A stretch of 21,018 nt of DNA, from the NCBI GenBank assembly GCA_020431945.1, contig JAGQHH010000269.1, forward strand, positions 1 through 21,018. The letters are read 5' to 3'. A program made the translations under genes and the position numbers. Shown here piece by piece: positions 15,217 to 21,018 of the stretch; position 1 is the first letter of the stretch, and each line of letters begins with the position of its first letter. Origin of the DNA: Cyanobacteria bacterium HKST-UBA02 (GTDB lineage Bacteria > Cyanobacteriota > Vampirovibrionia > Obscuribacterales > Obscuribacteraceae). The notes below the pieces were generated by a model. It did not search any database. It was not told where the DNA came from and saw nothing but the letters and a program-made list of their open reading frames with translations.

Positions 15217-15558
15217 ATGGAAGAATTCACGATCGCTTCAGTCGAAAACTTCAAACCTGACCAGCTTGATCAAAATCTGCGAACTGCCCTGCTCGAAGAC
15301 ATGCAGAATTTCGACTTCAAGAGCATTACCAGCGACACTGCGGGACCGATTCTGCCGACAGTGGAATTCGATTTCAGCGAGCCGCCGGTCACCGAGCCAC
15401 CCCCGGCCGGTCAAATTGAGACGCCATCCAGAGCGAACAGCAACGGCCCAGTACCCGAAATCCAGCCAGCCGCTCCTCGATCGCAGTCGGACGTGCCTTT
15501 TTCACGACCGAGAGACTCCGATGGGCAAGGTCTTCCTCCGCAGGCAAGACACCGATAG
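15217..15558 (+). CDS. Small disordered acidic/proline-rich hypothetical protein
   Basis: The 113-residue protein has a helical acidic N-terminal third (MEEFTIASVENFKPDQLDQN and on to about residue 36). A low-complexity P/S/E/Q-rich remainder follows with no hydrophobic core. No signal peptide or membrane helix is seen. GAGGT lies about eight bases before the ATG. It is 69 bases upstream of the zinc-ribbon/LRR receptor kinase and points the same way, so it may be co-transcribed and serve as an adaptor or substrate. That is inference from position. No family is recognised. Confidence 0.6.
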   Translation: MEEFTIASVENFKPDQLDQNLRTALLEDMQNFDFKSITSDTAGPILPTVEFDFSEPPVTEPPPAGQIETPSRANSNGPVPEIQPAAPRSQSDVPFSRPRDSDGQGLPPQARHR

Positions 15559-15565
15559 AGGAAAA

Positions 15566-15613
15566 TGCAATGCCGGGTCTCAGATGGTCCGGCATTGTAT
15601 CATTAATGCCCGG
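15566..15613 (+). other. Two mutually exclusive hairpins before the receptor kinase gene
   Basis: CAATGCCGG (15568-15576) pairs perfectly with CCGGCATTG (15589-15597), and the stem can extend to 12 positions with one G-U. The same CCGGCATT (15589-15596) can instead pair with AATGCCCGG (15605-15613, one bulged C), which ends two bases before the kinase ribosome binding site AGGTAA (15616-15621). No T-run follows either hairpin, so this does not look like a simple terminator. Confidence 0.5.
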
Positions 15614-15616
15614 CCA

Positions 15617-15627
15617 GGTAATCTACC
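15617..15627 (+). promoter_or_regulatory. Ribosome binding site of the receptor kinase within an inverted-repeat partner
   Basis: GGTAATCTACC precedes GTG 15628, and the overlapping AGGTAA is the ribosome binding site that fixes this start. The segment is the perfect reverse complement of 15206-15216, about 410 bases upstream on the same strand. Confidence 0.5.
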
Positions 15628-17820
15628 GTGAGCAGAAACGATCCGCCAATCTGTCCAGACTGCAGGAAGCCTGCGAGAAATGAATCTCTCGGGACCCTCA
15701 CTCACTGGCTCCTGGCATGCTCTTGCGGGCTTGCCACCACAAATGATGACATCCAGAGGATAACGGTAAATTTCTGCCGGACATGCGGCAAACGTATAGG
15801 CCGGGGAAGGGACGGCTCGCTCACGTCATACATTCTCAGGCATGACTACTGCAAATGTGCGACACCAAAGCCATTTGCCGAGACAGTAGAGCTGAGAAAA
15901 GAAGACTTCATTCTCATGAGCCACGACCTGGGCGATTGGGAGGATGAGGAGGAAATAGAGGTCAGCCCAGATTTGTTTCCTGTGGAGAGATTCAAACCAA
16001 TTTCTGAGCTCGGTCGCGGTGCCTCCGGTATTGTCTGGCTGGCGCGCGATCGCCTGCTAAAAAAGCTGGTGGCGGTGAAAGTGCTGAATGTGATCGACAG
16101 GAGATACATAGTTTCATTTCAGGAAGAAGCTCGCACCACCAGCCGGTTGCAACATGAGAACATCGTCCGAATTCTGGATTTCGGATTGATTGATTCTTCT
16201 CGTCCGTATCTCGTGCTCGAGTTCCTCCCCGGGCTTTCCATCAAGTATTTGCTGAAGCGCGATGGGCCCCTGCCTGTCAATCGAGTGCGGCAAATCTTCA
16301 GGCAAATCTGCGATGCCCTGCAATATGCCAATGATCGAGGAATATACCATCGCGATTTGCAGCCCAACAACATACTGGTGATTGAAGACGATCAGGGGAA
16401 TTGCACCGTGAAGCTCATCGATTTCGGCATCGCCAAGATTCGGGAGCGCACAGCCGACCCTACCGGAATCGAAGGGGCTTACGACACCATGGCCGGTTCG
16501 CCAGCTTATATGAGTCCGGACGGCAGCTGCGGGAGAGGGTACGACTCCCGGTCCGAGGTCTATTCCGTCGGCTGTGTGCTCTACGAATCCATTACGGGAG
16601 AGCCTCCCTTCCAAGCCGATACTCCCCTGCAGATTCTATCGATGCACGCCAACGATCCTGTTCCGCAGGTGCCCGACAATCTGGAAAGTACAGAAGCTTG
16701 GCAGGAGATTCTGAACAGAGCCCTGGCAAAAACACCCGAGAAGCGGTTTGCCGGACCTAAAGACCTCGGTGAGGCGATCGCTTCGCTGGGTCAGAAAGGA
16801 TCGGATCAGGCAGGCAGTTCACACGCTCCGCGGGAAAGCCCTGGTGCCGGGCTGAGAACAGTCATGTCTCTGGCATCGATCATCTGTGCAGCTCTCCTCG
16901 TCTACATTTCCCTGGCCCAGAGCCGACAGCAAGAGAGCCAGAAAAAGAGGCCACAAGCGGTTCAGGAAAGCGGGCCAGCCGAAATGTTGTTTTTCGACGA
17001 TCGTATTCCCCGCGTAAAATGGCAATGTCTCGGAGAGCCCCCAGACAGAGTCTACATGGCCATGGCGAACTGCACCGATGATGATTTCGAACAACTCAAA
17101 GGATTTCAGGATGTCACCAATATCGGACTCTTTGGAATGAACGAAAATATCACCGGCACCGGAGCCCGGCATCTCAAGGGACTCAATATTCTCGCCCTCG
17201 GCCTTCCCACGACGAAACTCACCGACGAAGGTCTGGATGCGATTTCCGAGCTCACCTCCCTGAAAGCGCTTTCGCTTGAATGGAACACGAGTCTCACAGA
17301 GAAAGGAATCGAGCACCTGCGAAAATTAACGAATCTCGACTCGCTCGCCCTCAGATATATGAAACTGCCATCAAACACGCTCAGGTCGGTGAGCGAAATG
17401 AGTTCTCTCACCGACCTTGTAATATCCTCGAGCGAGCCATTCAATCATGAAGAGCTCGGGCTTCTTACCAGACTGAAAAAGCTCAGGAACCTGACCCTTC
17501 TGGATGAGAAAATCACAGACGACGACTGCAAAGTCCTCGCGCGTTTGCAAAACCTCCAGACTCTTGTGCTGAAGAATAATCCCGTAACCGATCGGGGAGT
17601 CCCGTCGATCGCATCGATGAAGTTACGCATTCTCGAACTTTCTGGAACATTGATAACCGATCGAGCCCTGGTCGAGCTTGCCGAATGCAAATCCCTTGAG
17701 AAACTCAAACTGGTGAACTGCAAGGGACTGAGCAGCACCGGCCTGGACCGACTGAAGAAGTCTCTTCCTCATTGTCAGGTCAAACTGAAGAGCGAAGACC
17801 CCGGCGCAATCGTCTTTTAG
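15628..17820 (+). CDS. Zinc-ribbon Ser/Thr kinase with transmembrane helix and leucine-rich repeats
   Basis: The protein has 730 residues. Two zinc ribbons (C9/C12 with C31/C33; C50/C53 with C75/C77) are followed by an acidic linker. The protein kinase domain covers about 119-387: glycine loop ELGRGASGIVW, K151 in VAVKVL, E167, catalytic loop YHRDLQPNNIL with D243, DFG at 265-267 and SPAYMSPD (292-298). The usual catalytic-loop lysine (HRDLKP) is Q245 and the APE/SPE glutamate is aspartate, so activity may be altered. A transmembrane helix (about 411-429) leads to an extracytoplasmic LRR domain (about 465-718; repeats such as LTDEGLDAISELTSLKALSL). This resembles a receptor kinase that senses through its LRRs. 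The start is GTG, set by AGGTAA. It ends 54 bases from the convergent ATP-grasp gene. Confidence 0.9.
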   Translation: MSRNDPPICPDCRKPARNESLGTLTHWLLACSCGLATTNDDIQRITVNFCRTCGKRIGRGRDGSLTSYILRHDYCKCATPKPFAETVELRKEDFILMSHDLGDWEDEEEIEVSPDLFPVERFKPISELGRGASGIVWLARDRLLKKLVAVKVLNVIDRRYIVSFQEEARTTSRLQHENIVRILDFGLIDSSRPYLVLEFLPGLSIKYLLKRDGPLPVNRVRQIFRQICDALQYANDRGIYHRDLQPNNILVIEDDQGNCTVKLIDFGIAKIRERTADPTGIEGAYDTMAGSPAYMSPDGSCGRGYDSRSEVYSVGCVLYESITGEPPFQADTPLQILSMHANDPVPQVPDNLESTEAWQEILNRALAKTPEKRFAGPKDLGEAIASLGQKGSDQAGSSHAPRESPGAGLRTVMSLASIICAALLVYISLAQSRQQESQKKRPQAVQESGPAEMLFFDDRIPRVKWQCLGEPPDRVYMAMANCTDDDFEQLKGFQDVTNIGLFGMNENITGTGARHLKGLNILALGLPTTKLTDEGLDAISELTSLKALSLEWNTSLTEKGIEHLRKLTNLDSLALRYMKLPSNTLRSVSEMSSLTDLVISSSEPFNHEELGLLTRLKKLRNLTLLDEKITDDDCKVLARLQNLQTLVLKNNPVTDRGVPSIASMKLRILELSGTLITDRALVELAECKSLEKLKLVNCKGLSSTGLDRLKKSLPHCQVKLKSEDPGAIVF

Positions 17821-17834
17821 GCATACACATGCAA

Positions 17835-17857
17835 AGCGAATGCCCTTCATATTCGCT
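17835..17857. other. Hairpin between convergent kinase and ATP-grasp genes
   Basis: AGCGAAT (17835-17841) and ATTCGCT (17851-17857) form a 7-bp stem with a nine-base loop in the short gap between the two gene ends. There is no T-run on either side, so it is a weak candidate bidirectional terminator. The right arm ends exactly where homology with the duplicated fragment begins. Confidence 0.4.
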
Positions 17858-18071
17858 CTCCGCGCTCATCCGGATCAGGCCGACCACTTCTTCACCGGCG
17901 CTCGCAAGCTGCCGTTGATGAAAATCGACTCGAACTCGGGGAGCTCGACGATGAGCTCCTGGGCGTATCTAATGAACAAGACGCCGGTGCGCGGATGCGC
18001 CAGGGAGAGATCGAGATCGCGATCCATCAGCTTCAGGAGCGTCACCGGAAGATTGCGCCCGACACCGTGAC
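17857..18071. repeat. Direct repeat, copy 2 (copy 1 at 13025-13239)
   Basis: This is the intact-gene copy of a 215-bp direct repeat, offset 4832 bases from copy 1, with about eight substitutions and no gaps by eye. It starts 18 bases past the ATP-grasp stop and ends inside the gene near codon 302. The two copies bracket the second two-component pair, the small protein and the receptor kinase. Confidence 0.9.
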
Positions 18072-18975
18072 TGAGATAGACCCACGAGGGAAAGCGCGGG
18101 TTTATCTCAATCAGGTATATTTTGCCGGAGTCGGCCCGTATTACCTCCACCTCTAGCGGTCCCGACCAGGAGAGCCGCTCCACTATCTTACGGGCCAACG
18201 CGGCAAGGGCATGATCCACTACCGTAACACCTGCCCAGGCCTTTCCCTTCTCGGTTACGGCACGCTTGCGCATCATTACCTCCGCCACCATGGCGCCGTT
18301 TCCATCACCGATGGCGGTGAGATTGAATTCGTCGCCTTTCACCACTTTCTGCACAAGCACGGGATACCCCCAGGACTGAACCAGACGAGCGAACGCCTGC
18401 CTGGCTTCCAGGGCGCTATGAGCCATGACGGCGTCATAAAAGACTCCTTTCACCATGAGGGGATAGGACCAGCCTTCCGCCTCGCAATTATCGAAAAATC
18501 CGGGATCCGTCACTCTTTTGATTCGAGGCGTGCCGATCCCGAGGGAATCACAAAAGCTCTCCAGATGCTGCTTCGCTCGCAGGGTCAATTGCTCCCTCGA
18601 AGGGGTAAGCATTCTCACACCGTACTGCCCGAGCCTGCCGGCAAGCCCGGCGAAGCTCTGCATCTCCGAGTCGAGACACGGGATCACGGCATCGAGACCT
18701 TCCTGCCAGGCGATCTCTTTCATCCGCTCATGCAGGACTTCCTCGCCGGAAGCCGGATAGGGAAGAAGATAGCTGCTGTCGAAGAGATCCTTGTTATAGA
18801 GACCGGCATCCAGAGCATCATATCCGAGCCCCACTATCCGTCCCCGGAAATCCGGATGCTCTTTCAGGCAGCGAGCCACCGCCCCGCCGGGACCGGGATT
18901 GTCGGCTTTGGAGTTGATCCCTGTCACAGCGACAGTCCATTCCTGCCAGGGTCTTCTGGCGATCATCTTTTTCAT
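17875..18975 (-). CDS. ATP-grasp family ligase
   Basis: The 366-residue protein has a pre-ATP-grasp Rossmann-like domain (about 13-125: VAVTGINSKADNPGPGGAVA, LYNKDLFDSSYLLPYP, DAVIPCLDSEMQ) and an ATP-grasp fold (about 128-300) with K176 in PLMVKG, VLVQKVVKGDEFNL and LIEINPRFPSW (E290, N292, R294; Mg/ATP binding). The C-terminal domain follows. These enzymes form an acyl-phosphate on a carboxylate and join it to an amine or similar nucleophile, resembling carbamoyl-phosphate synthase or PylC-like ligases. The substrate is unknown. The ATG at 18975 overlaps the pqqD-like stop (ATGA), so the two are translationally coupled. With PqqD as peptide carrier, a peptide-modifying or amide-forming step is plausible. 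The gene is intact; its 3' end is duplicated at 13025-13239. Confidence 0.9.
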   Translation of the reverse strand: MKKMIARRPWQEWTVAVTGINSKADNPGPGGAVARCLKEHPDFRGRIVGLGYDALDAGLYNKDLFDSSYLLPYPASGEEVLHERMKEIAWQEGLDAVIPCLDSEMQSFAGLAGRLGQYGVRMLTPSREQLTLRAKQHLESFCDSLGIGTPRIKRVTDPGFFDNCEAEGWSYPLMVKGVFYDAVMAHSALEARQAFARLVQSWGYPVLVQKVVKGDEFNLTAIGDGNGAMVAEVMMRKRAVTEKGKAWAGVTVVDHALAALARKIVERLSWSGPLEVEVIRADSGKIYLIEINPRFPSWVYLSHGVGRNLPVTLLKLMDRDLDLSLAHPRTGVLFIRYAQELIVELPEFESIFINGSLRAPVKKWSA

Positions 18976-19256
18976 CGCATATATCTCCCGAGCTGACGGA
19001 CGAAGCCTTCAACGCCACTAGCCACGACATCCTCGGGAATGTCGTATTCAACGGAGAGGGTTCTGACAATCCCGTCACAGTCCTCGCCTGATTTGATGAT
19101 CCTGAGAGCATCCATAGCCGGCTGATTGAGAGTGAAGCTCTGGCCCGTGGTCGGATCGAAAGCGAATCCTGTCTCGCTCACCGCCAGCCTGGATAGCCGT
19201 CCGGACGCCTTCAACTGTCTCAAAATCTGATTGGTCGTACCTTCTATAGAGTCCAT
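18972..19256 (-). CDS. PqqD-like peptide-binding protein
   Basis: The 94-residue protein has the PqqD fold pattern: short strands LAVSETGFAFDPTTGQSFTL, then N-x-x-A helix LNQPAMDALRIIKSGEDCDG, and a winged helix-like tail (IVRTLSVEYDIPEDVVASGV, then EGFVRQL). PqqD-family proteins present a peptide to a modifying enzyme, so this one probably serves the ATP-grasp ligase it overlaps by four bases. No precursor peptide was found next to it. AGGGG lies seven bases before the ATG. Its promoter is a near copy of the decarboxylase operon promoter. Confidence 0.85.
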   Translation of the reverse strand: MDSIEGTTNQILRQLKASGRLSRLAVSETGFAFDPTTGQSFTLNQPAMDALRIIKSGEDCDGIVRTLSVEYDIPEDVVASGVEGFVRQLGRYMR

Positions 19257-19297
19257 ACGTCACCCCTGGTCAGTTTTGTTTGCCGCTCACAATTTCG

Positions 19298-19349
19298 ATG
19301 CTAGTGCGAGGCTGTGGACTGACCATGAAGACTATGGAGAAATTGTGGA
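19298..19349 (-). promoter_or_regulatory. Promoter/operator of the pqqD/ATP-grasp operon
   Basis: On the minus strand TCCACA (from 19349), TCCATA (from 19338) and TCCACA (from 19318) start 46, 35 and 15 bases before the -10-like TAGCAT (19303-19298). Sequence and spacing match the decarboxylase operon promoter at 10906-10957. The same repeats lie upstream of the divergent plus-strand receiver gene and could control both. Confidence 0.6.
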
Positions 19350-19367
19350 GAGCCGGACAATTCTTCA

Positions 19368-19373
19368 TACAAT
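19368..19373 (+). promoter_or_regulatory. -10 box (TACAAT) directly before the tandem receiver gene
   Basis: TACAAT ends six bases before ATG 19380, which would place transcription start on or next to the start codon. No Shine-Dalgarno precedes this ATG. Both facts suggest a leaderless transcript. A partial -35 is TTGTGG at 19344-19349, 18 bases upstream. Confidence 0.4.
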
Positions 19374-19379
19374 ACGAGT

Positions 19380-20216
19380 ATGAGCACCCCCCTCAAAATC
19401 ATTCTTGTTTGCGACGACAAAGAGCGATCTATGTCAATCGCCGGCATTCTCGATGGTTTCGCCGATATCCATGTGGCGGGAAAGTACAACCTGGACAATT
19501 CATATTCAGCAGCCAATTTCCTGGAGGTCCAGGCGATCTGCCTCGACCTCCATCAGACACCGGTGAAAGCCCTCTCAACCCTGGCGACTCTGGTCGATCG
19601 TTTTCCCAAGATCACTTGCTGGGTATGCGCTCCGGAACTCGAACCGGAGATTGTTCGCACTGCTTTCAGGCTCGGAGCCGTGGAGTTTTTCCATGCCTAT
19701 ACTATGAAGGAGGAAATTCCCCAGGCTCTTATGCGTCTGCAAAACAGGCGTCCCCGCTACCAGATTCAGCCATCTAAAAAGGACAAGAGGAACTCCAGCA
19801 TTCAAACTCTTTTAGTTTCAGACGGCGACTCCATAAGGATCAAAAAGATAGAGGGCTTGCTGAGACAGAGGAAAAATCTCTATTTCATGGCTACCGTACC
19901 CGTCGATGAAGCCCTGGAACGAATGCGCCTGATGCGACCCCGGCTCGTCTGGATCGACCTGGCACCAGAACCGGACCGCTGCCTGCCCCTCATCGAAAGC
20001 ACAAGAGACTTGCTTCCCAGTGCAAATGTCATGGTGAGCTATGACCATCCGGACCCCGTCCTGGTCAAAAAAGCCTATAACCTCGGCGCCGCCGATTTTC
20101 TCGATCCGGAGCGCTGGAAGATCGATCTCCCGGCGGCACTCGCCTCGATGCAACCCGAGGCAAAAGGAGACAAGACCTGGTGGTCCCTGGTGCGCAAGCT
20201 CCTGGGCTCGAGCTGA
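19380..20216 (+). CDS. Tandem receiver-like (REC) domain protein
   Basis: The 278 residues contain two CheY-like folds, at about 5-122 and 141-257. Domain 1 has KIILVCDDKERS, candidate acceptor D56 in AICLDLHQ and a C-terminal helix after GAVEFFHAY. Domain 2 has QTLLVSDGD, D193 in LVWIDLAPEPD and GAADFLDPE. The conserved switch lysine (KP motif) is not evident in either, so both may be pseudo-receivers. No output domain follows except a short tail ending WWSLVRKLLGSS, which could be an amphipathic helix. Similar receiver-only modules occur in CpaE-like and localisation proteins. It diverges from the pqqD-like gene, and its 3' end lies eight bases from a convergent LRR gene. The role is unknown. 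Confidence 0.75.
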   Translation: MSTPLKIILVCDDKERSMSIAGILDGFADIHVAGKYNLDNSYSAANFLEVQAICLDLHQTPVKALSTLATLVDRFPKITCWVCAPELEPEIVRTAFRLGAVEFFHAYTMKEEIPQALMRLQNRRPRYQIQPSKKDKRNSSIQTLLVSDGDSIRIKKIEGLLRQRKNLYFMATVPVDEALERMRLMRPRLVWIDLAPEPDRCLPLIESTRDLLPSANVMVSYDHPDPVLVKKAYNLGAADFLDPERWKIDLPAALASMQPEAKGDKTWWSLVRKLLGSS

Positions 20217-20224
20217 ATCGAACC

Positions 20225-21018
20225 TCAGCGCCCGCCGGCGTCATAAGTATTGCGAAGGTCCACTTGCAAAGGACCGGTTCCGAAACCGGGCATGGTGCGT
20301 TTTCTATATAGATCTATCGATGCCAGGGCATCCGGCGAGCTGAATGTCGTCTCGGTATAGAGCTTCTGCAGATGCAGTTTGCGGCGGAGCTTTTCGATGC
20401 CGGCGCTGCCGAGCTTCACCCCGGTATCATAGACGCTGACCACTTTCAGGGCCGGCAGATCGACGAGCTTCATGAGTCCGCGGCTGGTTATCTTCGGGTT
20501 GTACTCCAGATCGAGAGCCGTGAGACCTTTCATCTCTTTGATTTCATCGAGACATTGATCGTCGATATTGCAAGCCCTCACCGAAAGACTTTCCAGGCGG
20601 GGAAGAGCGGCAAGGGATCGGAGACCAGCCCGGGTCATGTCGGGATTGCTGTAGAACTTCAGGGTCTCGATCGAAGGACACTGGCTGAGCCTCTCGAGCT
20701 GGGCATCCCCGAGGGTGGTGCGACTCAACAACAGCCAGGTGGGCTCGAGCTTGACCAGGCTATCGAGATCCCGCTCGGAGAGCTTCACATTGTCGGCCAT
20801 GAAAATCGGGATTTTCATATTGGTATCGGCACATTCCTGAAGGATCTCGGACTCTTCCGGATTTATATAGAGAAAAGACTGGGCCTTGCGCGGAACCGCT
20901 GAATCGACAAGCACGTGCTCCTCGAAGCTATGGGACGGAAAAGCCTCGGCTTTGTCTTTATCGATGACGGTCTTATCGGGCTCGACACCGGGACCTGAGC
21001 TGGGACCGGAGCTTGTTC
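20225..21018 (-). CDS. Leucine-rich-repeat protein, N-terminus beyond the window
   Basis: The minus-strand frame is open from the window edge to the stop at 20225, giving 263 visible residues. The N-terminal visible part is a G/P/S-rich linker (SSGPSSGPGVEPD) with charged residues. Then come LRRs of the RNI/GALA-like type (LGDAQLERLSQCPSIETLKF, LRSLAALPRLESLSVRACNI, LTALDLEYNPKITSRGLMKL, LPALKVVSVYDTG). The linker-plus-LRR layout and repeat style match the C-terminal half of the receptor kinase at 15628-17820. The missing 5' part may therefore encode a kinase and membrane helix, which is an inference. A GTG at 20914 is an unlikely start because coding continues upstream of it. Confidence 0.75.
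   Translation of the reverse strand, partial: TSSGPSSGPGVEPDKTVIDKDKAEAFPSHSFEEHVLVDSAVPRKAQSFLYINPEESEILQECADTNMKIPIFMADNVKLSERDLDSLVKLEPTWLLLSRTTLGDAQLERLSQCPSIETLKFYSNPDMTRAGLRSLAALPRLESLSVRACNIDDQCLDEIKEMKGLTALDLEYNPKITSRGLMKLVDLPALKVVSVYDTGVKLGSAGIEKLRRKLHLQKLYTETTFSSPDALASIDLYRKRTMPGFGTGPLQVDLRNTYDAGGR

Noticed and set aside
14388..15260. Plus-strand open frame of about 290 codons opposite the soluble kinase
   Set aside because: Antisense to a kinase with intact HisKA and HATPase motifs, and it would run into the start of the small protein gene in another frame.
1..21018. CRISPR arrays, insertion sequences, rRNA or tRNA genes
   Set aside because: No regularly spaced repeats, transposase or integrase motifs, or RNA gene structures were seen in the window.

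Overview
The window looks like a chromosomal stretch of a moderately GC-rich, signalling-heavy bacterium. Nearly every gene is a sensor, regulator, protein-interaction or modification protein: DUF4388, GspE-N-like repeats, two histidine kinase/response regulator pairs, a zinc-ribbon Ser/Thr kinase with leucine-rich repeats (LRR), a second LRR protein and tandem receiver domains. Periplasm-facing domains and a transporter/M23 fusion fit a diderm. The mix recalls non-photosynthetic Cyanobacteriota (Melainabacteria/Obscuribacterales) or other large-genome environmental bacteria. That placement is a low-confidence inference, because there is no rRNA or marker gene here.

Layout. (1) 19-3158: a coupled pair, a DUF4388 protein with a degenerate GGDEF-like tail and a protein of four GspE-N-like repeats. 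(2) 3439-5081: a ferritin-like diiron protein and an exported TPR protein. (3) 10842-5063, minus strand: a tightly coupled four-gene operon with a PLP-dependent group IV decarboxylase-like enzyme, a urea-transporter/M23 fusion, a BaeS-like kinase and a BaeR-like regulator. Its last gene overlaps the TPR gene tail to tail. (4) 11013-12898: a zinc-ribbon hypothetical, a secreted hypothetical and a HigB/HigA-type toxin-antitoxin pair with a perfect 22-bp palindromic operator. (5) 13025-13239: a 215-bp copy of the 3' end of the ATP-grasp gene. (6) 13259-17820: a second, soluble two-component pair on the minus strand, then a small disordered protein and a zinc-ribbon/kinase/TM/LRR receptor kinase on the plus strand. 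(7) 19256-17875, minus strand: a PqqD-like protein coupled to an ATP-grasp ligase. (8) 19380-21018: a tandem receiver-like protein and a partial LRR protein running off the edge.

How the parts may work together. The pqqD/ATP-grasp operon and the decarboxylase/transporter-M23/BaeSR operon start from promoters that are near copies of each other. Each has TCCACA-type direct repeats at -46, -35 and -15 relative to a TAGCAT -10 element. The exported TPR gene has related repeats at the same -46 and -35 positions. The simplest reading is one regulon, plausibly controlled by the BaeR-like regulator encoded in it, that makes or handles an amino-acid- or peptide-derived product and has been split by insertion of the kinase, toxin-antitoxin and hypothetical genes. 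The duplicated ATP-grasp 3' end marks one scar of that rearrangement. The regulon and the split are inferences; the repeats, overlaps and duplication are read directly from the sequence.
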